Shown piece by piece: positions 1 to 6,805 of a stretch of 64,000 nucleotides of DNA (position 1 is its first letter; the number at the start of each line of letters is the position of its first letter). Location of the stretch: NCBI GenBank assembly GCA_002698785.1, contig PAAG01000020.1:62001-126000 (forward strand). The letters run 5' to 3'. This DNA comes from Verrucomicrobiales bacterium. Its GTDB lineage: Bacteria; Verrucomicrobiota; Verrucomicrobiia; Verrucomicrobiales; DEV007. Under the pieces are notes generated by a model. The model did no database searches, was not told the DNA's origin, and saw nothing but the letters and a program-made list of their open reading frames with translations. The position numbers were made by a program, and so were the translations under genes.

Positions 1-161
1 GTCATCCCAACCGGTAAGTCTATCTGTTTCGGATACGGCAAAGGAGAGAGGCTACACCAATGAACAGCCTCCTTCCGCACGTTCTGGTAAGCGTCCTCAC
101 CGAAGGATTCCGATCCAAATACAAAGCAAGAAATCCCGATCAGGGAAACTACCGTTTTCAT
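1..161 (-). CDS. Exported protein, N-terminal fragment cut by the window edge
   Basis: Reading leftwards from an ATG at 161, the minus strand is open to the window edge, giving 53 residues. The start MKTVVSLIGISCFVFGSESF is a plausible Sec signal peptide with a short basic end and a hydrophobic stretch. A GGAG ribosome-binding site lies 9 bases upstream of the ATG. The mature start reads roughly GEDAYQNVRKEAVHWCSLS. No family is recognised from so little sequence. This reading is preferred over the 69-residue plus-strand frame at 60-269, which lacks protein-like composition. Confidence 0.6.
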   Translation of the reverse strand, partial: MKTVVSLIGISCFVFGSESFGEDAYQNVRKEAVHWCSLSPLPYPKQIDLPVGM

Positions 162-429
162 TTCTGTCAGCTCCAGAAGATCATGCAATTTTCGAGCCAA
201 CAGATCTCAGGGAATCATCACGGTTCTGAATCATCTATTGGGAGAGCGAGATTGATCAAAATGAAATGAGCAAACAATTTACCCGCAGTCTGAGCGTATA
301 CTGCGCAGAAACTTGCGTTAGGATGATTCTCTGGTTTGCACAATCAGTGGCTTTGTCTCGCTTTTCATATCTCTCGCATTCACGCCGAACTACCGATAGG
401 GTATTCGCTCAGCCCCGCACCGAATTGAG

Positions 430-1104
430 ATGAGTTTTCACGAGAGCGACATTGCCAATCTAGAGTCAGATTCCGATTCTCTGGAAGAGATCGAAATCGA
501 TCTTTCAAAAGCAGTCATACCCAAGCGAGTAAAAGCGTGGCTCGACTTTTCAGACCAGAAGTCCACAGAATGGTATGCTGAAGGTCTTGGTGAGAAGTAT
601 CCCCGACATACCATGAGCGATCCCGAGGTAGTCGCAGGAGCGATCGCTTTTCTTACGAGGGAAGGATACCTGTCAGGAAACCAATTCTGTGAATGGGGAT
701 CCGGACTCGGCGTTGCTGCCGGGGTTGCTGCGATTCTCGGAATGGATGCCGTCGGTATCGAACGGGAAGAGGAACTGACTGAAAAGGCAGCGTCTCTCGC
801 CAAGGAGTTCGGTCTTTCCATCACTTACCTTCCCACCAGTTTTCTTCCTGAAGGCTTTGAAGAGACCGAGGGCATTGGTGGAAAAGATCTGCTCATCTAC
901 GACGATCATCTGTCACGAGAACGGTCTGCGCTTTCGACGACAATCGGGGACTTGGATTATGCCGACATAGATCTGGTTTTAATCTATCCGTGGCCAGATC
1001 AGGAAGAGATGATTTTGCAACTCTTCGAGTTCGTCGCTTCTCCAGATACGATCCTGCTCATGTATTTAGGCGACGGCGAGATCGCTGGATTTCTTAAATC
1101 CTGA
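430..1104 (+). CDS. Class I SAM-dependent methyltransferase-like protein
   Basis: A 224-residue soluble protein. Residues 87-94 read CEWGSGLG in context, matching the glycine-rich motif I (E/DxGxGxG) of Rossmann-fold methyltransferases. Glu111 (GIEREEE) follows at the position of the acidic residue that binds the SAM ribose. The C-terminal half holds a DLVLIYPWPDQE stretch that could be motif IV or a later strand. The acidic N-terminus (about residues 1-30) is probably disordered. The substrate cannot be predicted. The gene stands alone on the plus strand, divergent from the truncated exported protein at the left edge. Confidence 0.6.
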   Translation: MSFHESDIANLESDSDSLEEIEIDLSKAVIPKRVKAWLDFSDQKSTEWYAEGLGEKYPRHTMSDPEVVAGAIAFLTREGYLSGNQFCEWGSGLGVAAGVAAILGMDAVGIEREEELTEKAASLAKEFGLSITYLPTSFLPEGFEETEGIGGKDLLIYDDHLSRERSALSTTIGDLDYADIDLVLIYPWPDQEEMILQLFEFVASPDTILLMYLGDGEIAGFLKS

Positions 1105-1185
1105 TAGAGCCGCCTCGGATTGCGCGGCGCACAGACGGATAATTCCGGACTTTTCCGGGGGCTGAAATTCTTCTACTACTAGAGC

Positions 1186-1899
1186 ATGAAGAAACTCCCC
1201 ATCCTTTGCTCCCTCCTCTTTGTCTCCACATCGTGCCTACTAGCCGAAGACCACGGAGAACTGATTTTTTCCGATGATTTCGAGCGATCGGAATCGCAGG
1301 AAGTGAAAGATGAACCCGGAAACGGCTGGGGAACGAACAGCAAGGGACGAGCAAAAGGGAACAAGCAGGTCGACCTTCGTGATGGAGCGATGCACATCTA
1401 CATCCACAAAGAAGCCAATCACGCTGTCTCAGTCACCCAACCGGCCGAGTTTACAGACGGTGCAGTGGGCATGCGATTCAAACTGGACGATCCCAAAGAC
1501 AGCATCGGGCTTAATTTTGCAGATCTTCAGTACAAGCCTGTTCACGCAGGCCATTTGTTCGTCGCGAAAATCAATCCAAAACAGGTGCAGATCCAGGACC
1601 TCAAGACGGGAAATATGGATCTGAAAATGAGGGAAGCACGGCAATCCAAATCACTCACAAAGGAACAAAAGAAACTACTCGAGACAAAAACCACAACGTT
1701 CCCCCACTCTACCGAAGTCGGCACTTGGCACGATTTGCTGGTCAAAGTTGAAGGCGACACCCTCACTGTATCAATCGACGGTAGCAAGGTTGGGAGTTTC
1801 TCATCCGAGGGCATTGCGCACCCTACCAAGCGCCTGCTGCGGCTCGCTGTGCCAAAAAACGTAGTTGTCGATGACGTTAAAATCTGGCGAAAGAAGTGA
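1186..1899 (+). CDS. Exported concanavalin-like (DUF1080-type) protein
   Basis: A 237-residue protein with a signal peptide (MKKLPILCSLLFVSTSCLLA, residues 1-20). The mature part begins with a GELIFSDDFER motif and ends with LLRLAVPKNVVVDDVKIWRKK. That arrangement, an opening 'F.DDFER' strand and a closing 'DDV.IW' strand, is typical of the LamG/3-keto-disaccharide-hydrolase (DUF1080) beta-sandwich proteins abundant in Planctomycetes and Verrucomicrobia. A lysine-rich charged insertion lies at about residues 140-165. It probably binds or cleaves sugars outside the cytoplasm, but no catalytic residues are identified. No good Shine-Dalgarno sequence precedes the ATG. Confidence 0.6.
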   Translation: MKKLPILCSLLFVSTSCLLAEDHGELIFSDDFERSESQEVKDEPGNGWGTNSKGRAKGNKQVDLRDGAMHIYIHKEANHAVSVTQPAEFTDGAVGMRFKLDDPKDSIGLNFADLQYKPVHAGHLFVAKINPKQVQIQDLKTGNMDLKMREARQSKSLTKEQKKLLETKTTTFPHSTEVGTWHDLLVKVEGDTLTVSIDGSKVGSFSSEGIAHPTKRLLRLAVPKNVVVDDVKIWRKK

Positions 1900-1910
1900 T
1901 TTTTTTGCAG

Positions 1911-2066
1911 TTATTTTCCGTTATTGAAAAACTTTTTCTGCTGATCATCACATTTTTCGCAATTCTTGAAAACGGTCAGTCCTTTGTGAACGATGGTGCA
2001 GCAGCTCAACCATTTTGGATTCTCACGTCGAATGCCAATTCCAGGGCCTAGAACACCAAGCTGCAT
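1911..2066 (-). CDS. Possible small CxxC protein (51 aa)
   Basis: A 51-codon minus-strand frame starts at ATG 2066 and ends at a TAA at 1911-1913. It encodes a basic protein with WLSCCTIVHKG and FKNCEKCDD motifs. Two cysteines plus a CxxC pair and a histidine could form a zinc site. The stop lies 11 bases from the stop of the convergent exported-protein gene. There is no clear Shine-Dalgarno sequence. The frame is open a further 11 codons upstream (with TTG alternatives) to a TAA inside the palindrome at 2095-2109. It could be a genuine micro-protein or the 3' remnant of a longer gene. No family is recognised. Confidence 0.4.
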   Translation of the reverse strand: MQLGVLGPGIGIRRENPKWLSCCTIVHKGLTVFKNCEKCDDQQKKFFNNGK

Positions 2067-2094
2067 TAACAAAGAGGGAGGCAATTTCGTAACA

Positions 2095-2109
2095 TGCTCT
2101 TAAAGAGCA
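2095..2109. promoter_or_regulatory. 15-bp palindrome, operator-like
   Basis: TGCTCTT-A-AAGAGCA is a perfect 7-bp inverted repeat around one base. It lies about 30 bases upstream of the small minus-strand frame ending at 1911 and about 200 bases upstream of the gene at 2332. It has no T-tract, so it is more like a protein-binding site than a terminator. Its function is inferred from shape alone. Confidence 0.3.
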
Positions 2110-2293
2110 CGTTGCGAGAACCGATCGGAGAACTCCCCCTACTTGGTGTCGCTTCAGAATTGTGCACGCCCTTACTTTCCAGGCAGCTTTTCCGGTAGCC
2201 GTAAAGTCTCAGCATTGCTCTAGAATCAGTCAAAATTCAAATACCGAAAACTCATCCTTGATTCTTCATTTTGAGCTGGAAGGCCCTACCGGC

Positions 2294-2322
2294 TTGACGT
2301 TTTTAAGAAAAAAATGTAAATT
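2294..2322 (+). promoter_or_regulatory. Sigma-70-type promoter, probably leaderless
   Basis: TTGACG at 2294-2299 and TAAATT at 2317-2322 are separated by exactly 17 bases. The expected transcription start (about 2328-2330) falls only 2-4 bases before the ATG at 2332. No Shine-Dalgarno sequence is present, so the downstream gene would be translated from a leaderless transcript. Confidence 0.5.
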
Positions 2323-2331
2323 TCCGGCACC

Positions 2332-2775
2332 ATGAGAGAGGCTGCTGCCATGCTTCTCATGCCTTCCATCGAGTCACCCAAAGACGAGGAAAGCAGAGAA
2401 TCTTCGTTCAAGAAAGAGACAGGTGCTAACCTGAAAGAGACAGGTGCTAACCTGGATCCTGCTGTCGTGGAAGGTGGTAACTTACGGGTCCGCTACATCA
2501 CCGGGAAAGCCTCAGCTTGTGTCACTTGGTCAAAGAGGAAAGGCAGCCTTCTCAAAGGCGGAATCGAGATGCTTTCCGGAGATGCCTCAACCGAATTGAA
2601 GACCAGCATCCCGGAACGCCCTTCGAAGCCGCGGAAGCCTTATGGTTTCAAGCAGCACGTATTTCAGCTCATCTTGTCGATGGCGATGGTGACAGCCGTG
2701 TTCGGGCTTCTATTCGCTCTACTGGGCGCGTGCATCTTTCTGATTGGCGTTGCTCTTCCTTTCGAGCTTATCTGA
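2332..2775 (+). CDS. Hypothetical protein with one C-terminal membrane segment
   Basis: A 147-residue protein of unknown function. The N-terminal half is polar and contains a tandem KETGANL-KETGANL duplication at about residues 27-41. A basic, proline-rich stretch (RPSKPRKP) then leads to a hydrophobic helix of about 25 residues near the C-terminus (SMAMVTAVFGLLFALLGACI), which suggests a tail-anchored membrane protein. A well-spaced promoter just before the ATG supports expression. A competing frame at 2517-2837 looks less protein-like. The duplicated segment could instead be part of a small repeated DNA element inside or overlapping the gene, so the gene call is only moderate. Confidence 0.4.
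   Translation: MREAAAMLLMPSIESPKDEESRESSFKKETGANLKETGANLDPAVVEGGNLRVRYITGKASACVTWSKRKGSLLKGGIEMLSGDASTELKTSIPERPSKPRKPYGFKQHVFQLILSMAMVTAVFGLLFALLGACIFLIGVALPFELI
2412..2453 (+). repeat. Perfect 21-bp tandem duplication
   Basis: GAAAGAGACAGGTGCTAACC plus T occurs twice in a row (2412-2432 and 2433-2453) with no mismatch. Each unit carries a small AGGT-GCTA-ACCT inverted repeat. In frame it encodes KETGANL twice. The absence of any drift between the copies points to a recent duplication or to a conserved repeat element. Confidence 0.7.
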
Positions 2776-2796
2776 TCACACGAACGGCAGAGTGCA

Positions 2797-5235
2797 TCAG
2801 TGAATCTTTTCCGGATTCAAAATCACGTGGCGGATAGTTTCCCGCTTCCACGTGTATGTGATGTGGACTTTACCATCCGATGTCTGGATGACTGCCGGAT
2901 AGGAAAATTCCTTTCCCTCCTCCTTTTCCAGCGTCAGGATCGGATCCCACTTTTTCCCATCAGACGAAATGGCAACATTGAGCATTCCTCTGTTGTTTGG
3001 AAACGGCGCTTTCCTTACCGTGTGGTTGTATACGAGAAGCTGACGCCCATCTTTGAGTGTCACCGCATCCGTCCCCGAGTTCGGGTTGGGAAGATGAGTG
3101 GCGGTGATCTCTCCCCATGTGTGCCCCCCATCTTCTGACCAACTCTGTGCAATGATGGATTCCTTTGTGCGACAAAGAATCTGCATACGCCCGTCTGGAT
3201 ATGTCAGGACACTCGGCTGTATCACATTGAAATTCGATGCATCATTAATAGGCCCAATCACCTCCCAGGTTTTCCCGAAATCCTTGGTGAGCTCAAAATG
3301 CACGCGCCAGCCATCGTGTTCGGTGCTGCTCGGGCAGTAGATCGTTCCGTCTGCGAGTTGAATGGGCTTGTTTTTTACGGGACCGAGGAGGTGTGGATTT
3401 CCTTCTCCTAACTTGGAACTTTCACCGAGTTTCCACGGGGCACTCCACGTCTTACCCCCATCCTCAGAAGTTGTCAGCATCCCCCACCAATGGCTCGCCC
3501 GCCCGACCTCGGGATTGACCACTTTGTAAAAAAGCATCAGCGGACCATCGACAGGCTGAAAGAGAACAGGGTTACCGACCCGATGGTCGCGTTCTTCACC
3601 CTCGGTCCCATCAACTACTTGAAGAGGCTTTGTCCAGTTACCGCTCACTTTCCGCGAGACCCAGATCACATTGTCGATATCTGGTTCGGAGGTGCCTCCA
3701 AACCAGGTCGCAACGAGCCCACTCGGAGTTTCTACAATGCTGGAAGAATGACAAGTTGGAGTAGGACGGTCGTCGGGATCGAAAATAAACTCAGCACTCT
3801 CATAAGAACCCTGACCCGGCTCAGCAAGATCAGGCACTTTTGACTCTGAAGCATGGTAATTCTCAGCCAGCCAAATGGCTCCTCCTTTGTAAACCTTTCC
3901 GATCGGATACCGAGGGTTCGGCGTAACCGCATTGTCCATGATTGATTCGATTTTGGCGACAACGTCAGGATGTTCTGTGGAAACATCGGTTTCTTCGCCT
4001 ACATCCGTCGCCAGGTCATACAACTGAATCTTTCCTTTTTCCTTGCCGAGACGAATCCCCTTCCAATCCTCCAAACGAACCGCCTGGTCGTAAAAGCGGC
4101 GGCAGTGGCCGTAGTCCCAGTATAGAAAATCCCGCCTAGCCTGAACTTCTTCGCCTTTGAGGGCTTCGAGTACGGAGATACCGTCGATGACGCCCGACAC
4201 TTCTGCCCCTGCCATTTCCGCAAAGGTAGGAAAAAGGTCCTGAAACGCGATAACCTCTTCGCTGACTTTCCCTTCCGGAATCTCTCCTGGCCAACGAGCG
4301 ATAAAAGGAACCCTCACCCCGCCCTCGTACAAATCTCGCTTGTATCCACGCAGAGGCCCATTGGTATCGAACTCATCCCACACTGTGGAGTGCCCGCCGT
4401 TATCACTGGAAAAAATCAGCAACGTATTCTCAGCGATCCCCAGTCCCTCCAGTTCATTCATGATTCGCCCCACATCGCGATCCAGCATATGAACCATCGA
4501 GGCGTATTTCTTGGATTTCAGATCCCATTCCTTATCGGTGTAGGGATCTGTTGTGGGGACTGTGAGACCATGCGGATCTTCATGTTTTGAAGAGAAATGA
4601 GGAAGCGTGTAAGCCCCGTAAAAAAAGAATGGTTTGTCTTTCGACTCTCGAATGAACTTTATGGCCTCCTTCGTAAGGAGATCATGACTGTAGCGATCGC
4701 GAGAAATGGCATTGTTTGGCAACTCATGGCGTCCCTCGTTACGGTCGAGATAATCGGTGTAGTAGTAGTGGGCGTGATCCTGATTTAGATATCCGTACCA
4801 CATGTCGAACCCTTGGTTGGTTGCCCTCCCCGGAGTTCCAGGATCACCCATCGACCATTTTCCAATCCCTCCAGTCCGATAGCCTGCGTCTTTCAGCACT
4901 TCGGCAATAGTAAGATCATCCTCGTCGAAATAGGTGGGATAGTGCGGAACATTATCGCGGGCAGGAGTATGCCCAGCGTGCAGGCCAGTCAAAAAGACAC
5001 TTCGTGAGGGAGTGCAAACAGGACCGCCAGCGTAAGCCTGGGTGAAACGGATCCCCTCCGAGGCCAATCGATCTAGATTCGGTGTCTTTATTAACTTCTG
5101 CCCGTAGCACCCCAAATCGCCATACCCCAAATCATCGGCCAGTAGAAAAATAATATTCGGCCTCTCCGCGGATGAGGCGGTTTCAGCGAAAGTAAAAACA
5201 AAGCTGAACAGTATGAAATAAAATGTTTTACGCAT
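2797..5235 (-). CDS. Sulfatase fused to a sialidase-like (BNR) domain
   Basis: A secreted two-domain hydrolase of 812 residues. The start at 5235 (MRKTFYFILFSFVFTFAETA) is chosen because it begins a signal peptide and lies 10 bases after the stop of the upstream sulfatase; a start at 5265 would overlap that gene. Residues about 25-450 form a sulfatase: ERPNIIFLLADDLGYGDLG metal-binding start, and Cys74 in CTPSR, the formylglycine motif. Residues about 470-812 resemble exo-alpha-sialidases (BNR_2 type), with Asp-box-like SEDGGKTW and SEDGGHTW turns. Joining desulfation and glycosidase-like activity on one chain suggests stepwise attack on a sulfated glycan. The product is cotranscribed with the upstream sulfatase. 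Confidence 0.85.
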   Translation of the reverse strand: MRKTFYFILFSFVFTFAETASSAERPNIIFLLADDLGYGDLGCYGQKLIKTPNLDRLASEGIRFTQAYAGGPVCTPSRSVFLTGLHAGHTPARDNVPHYPTYFDEDDLTIAEVLKDAGYRTGGIGKWSMGDPGTPGRATNQGFDMWYGYLNQDHAHYYYTDYLDRNEGRHELPNNAISRDRYSHDLLTKEAIKFIRESKDKPFFFYGAYTLPHFSSKHEDPHGLTVPTTDPYTDKEWDLKSKKYASMVHMLDRDVGRIMNELEGLGIAENTLLIFSSDNGGHSTVWDEFDTNGPLRGYKRDLYEGGVRVPFIARWPGEIPEGKVSEEVIAFQDLFPTFAEMAGAEVSGVIDGISVLEALKGEEVQARRDFLYWDYGHCRRFYDQAVRLEDWKGIRLGKEKGKIQLYDLATDVGEETDVSTEHPDVVAKIESIMDNAVTPNPRYPIGKVYKGGAIWLAENYHASESKVPDLAEPGQGSYESAEFIFDPDDRPTPTCHSSSIVETPSGLVATWFGGTSEPDIDNVIWVSRKVSGNWTKPLQVVDGTEGEERDHRVGNPVLFQPVDGPLMLFYKVVNPEVGRASHWWGMLTTSEDGGKTWSAPWKLGESSKLGEGNPHLLGPVKNKPIQLADGTIYCPSSTEHDGWRVHFELTKDFGKTWEVIGPINDASNFNVIQPSVLTYPDGRMQILCRTKESIIAQSWSEDGGHTWGEITATHLPNPNSGTDAVTLKDGRQLLVYNHTVRKAPFPNNRGMLNVAISSDGKKWDPILTLEKEEGKEFSYPAVIQTSDGKVHITYTWKRETIRHVILNPEKIH

Positions 5236-5245
5236 GATGATCTTT

Positions 5246-6685
5246 TCACTTTGGCCGCTGCACATCTAATGCGCCGCCTTGCAATATCTCTCCCAGTTTC
5301 TCAGCCAGATGAGAAGCTGTACCTTCGAACTTCTTTTCCGAAATCACGTTTACCGTCTCCAGTGGGTCCGAGCGGTGGTCATATAGCTCTCTCGCCGTAG
5401 TCTCGCCGGATTCAAAATCGCGCCACTCCGTGTATCGAAAATGATCTGACCGGATCGAATACCCCATGATCTCCGGCATCTTTCCGCGCAGATAATTGGG
5501 TCGCGGCGTTTGAGTCATTGCAGCCTCTCTTACGCTGGACGCAGGATCATGTAGAACAGGAACCAGAGATTCCCCCTCGAGGTCGTCAGGTGTTTCATCC
5601 AGCTCACACAAGTCGGCAAGGGTTGGATACAAATCCATCAATTCAGCTAGTGCCCGAGTCCGTTGCCCCTTCTTCAATCCTGGAACGGAAATAATAAGCG
5701 GCACACCTGCATCGAGTTCAAAAACCGTGGTCTTCCTCGTCAGGCCGTGCTCTCCAATATGCAGACCATGATCCGACCAGAATACAACGATCGTGTTCTC
5801 CCGCAGTTCAAGAGCTTCCAACTCGTCGAGCACCTTTCCGATCTGGGCATCAAGGTATGAGATTGCAGCGAGATGGCCGTGATGCATCTCCTCCAAAAGC
5901 TCCTTTTGAGATCCGTCAAATCGGTCTTTGGTCAACGCTACCTCGGGCACACCAACAGGGATTTCGATGTGGGTAGGAATCGGGATCTCATCCCGATTAT
6001 AGAGGTCCCAGTATTTCTTCGGTGCATTGAAAGGCGTGTGAGGTTTCCAAAAGCCGACAGCGAAAAAGAAAGGCTCGTCTTTTCTCTTCAGGTCGCGCAG
6101 CGTTTCAATCGCCGCATTTGCAACTCGCCCATCGAAATAGGCTTCGTCCGGTACGTCGCGACACTCCAGCCCCGTTCTCCCTGAGGCAAGATTCGGTGGA
6201 ACTTCGCCATCCACCATGGGCTTGTCATTCGCATGGCTGTTGTAGTGGAGAACCGAAGGCACGCTCCACGAAGCTTCGTCGCCTTTCCAATCATCCTGTC
6301 GCCAGTTGTGGAATATCTTTCCAACACACTGCGAGTGGTATCCGTTCTTCATGAACAATTGTGGCATCGTCACCACATCGGGGTGGGTAGTTCGGAAGTG
6401 CGTCGGCAGATCCCAGACTCGTAAGGTATCGGGCCGGAGACCTGTCATCACGGATGCCCTCGAGGGATTGCACACCGTCTGCTGACAGTAGGCTCTCTCG
6501 AAGAGTGTACCCTCGGATGCCAAGGCATCGATGTTTGGAGAAATCACATGCTTTTGGCCGTAACACGCGAGCTCCACCCGCAAATCATCCACGGCTACAA
6601 ACAGGACATTCATCTTCTCATCAGCTCGAACACACATGCCGAGCAGCAAAAAGAAAACGGGAAAACACGAACAGAAACGAATCAT
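5246..6685 (-). CDS. Exported sulfatase (iduronate-2-sulfatase-like)
   Basis: A 479-residue type I sulfatase. A signal peptide (residues 1-21) is followed by [19 protein letters not shown], the start typical of the iduronate-2-sulfatase-like subfamily (S1_7). Cys72 lies in [11 protein letters not shown], the CxPSR motif whose cysteine is oxidised to formylglycine. Further metal-site motifs include [15 protein letters not shown] near residue 310 and a GFWKPHTPF segment. It hydrolyses sulfate esters, probably on a carbohydrate outside the cytoplasm. The sulfatase-sialidase gene follows 10 bases downstream. A hairpin with a T-run sits immediately before the ATG and no Shine-Dalgarno sequence is visible. 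Confidence 0.88.
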   Translation of the reverse strand: MIRFCSCFPVFFLLLGMCVRADEKMNVLFVAVDDLRVELACYGQKHVISPNIDALASEGTLFERAYCQQTVCNPSRASVMTGLRPDTLRVWDLPTHFRTTHPDVVTMPQLFMKNGYHSQCVGKIFHNWRQDDWKGDEASWSVPSVLHYNSHANDKPMVDGEVPPNLASGRTGLECRDVPDEAYFDGRVANAAIETLRDLKRKDEPFFFAVGFWKPHTPFNAPKKYWDLYNRDEIPIPTHIEIPVGVPEVALTKDRFDGSQKELLEEMHHGHLAAISYLDAQIGKVLDELEALELRENTIVVFWSDHGLHIGEHGLTRKTTVFELDAGVPLIISVPGLKKGQRTRALAELMDLYPTLADLCELDETPDDLEGESLVPVLHDPASSVREAAMTQTPRPNYLRGKMPEIMGYSIRSDHFRYTEWRDFESGETTARELYDHRSDPLETVNVISEKKFEGTASHLAEKLGEILQGGALDVQRPK

Positions 6686-6693
6686 GGGGGCTT

Positions 6694-6725
6694 GAAAAAA
6701 CTCCCCCCGACGAACCGCCGGGAGT
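6694..6725 (-). terminator. Terminator-like hairpin directly before a sulfatase start codon
   Basis: On the minus strand ACTCCC and GGGAGT close a hairpin with a GC-rich interior (6700-6725), followed by six T residues (6694-6699). The T-run ends 8 bases before the sulfatase ATG at 6685. It could terminate the dehydrogenase transcript, or act as an attenuator in the sulfatase leader if transcription begins at the promoter just upstream. Confidence 0.5.
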
Positions 6726-6738
6726 GAGCATATACGAC

Positions 6739-6766
6739 TCTATAGAGTTCTGTGGATCAATCGCAA
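6739..6766 (-). promoter_or_regulatory. Candidate promoter overlapping a 12-bp palindrome
   Basis: Minus-strand TTGCGA (6766-6761), 16 bases, then TATAGA (6744-6739). The -10 lies inside the perfect palindrome ACTCTATAGAGT (6737-6748), a possible operator. A transcript would start near 6732 and fold at once into the hairpin at 6700-6725 before reaching the sulfatase ATG. Confidence 0.4.
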
Positions 6767-6805
6767 GAGTAAGAGCACAAAAGCACGCGATTACGGAAAC
6801 CCCGG

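Noticed and set aside
60-269. 69-residue plus-strand frame at the left edge
   Set aside because: It overlaps the better minus-strand exported-protein start and has no ribosome-binding site or natural composition.
1724-1745. TTGGCACGATTTGCTGG as a sigma-54 site
   Set aside because: The GG to GC spacing is eight bases instead of ten and it lies inside a coding frame.
2517-2837. 106-residue alternative frame inside the small membrane-protein gene
   Set aside because: It is rich in Arg, Ser and Cys with no domain, and overlaps the frame that has a promoter and a membrane helix.
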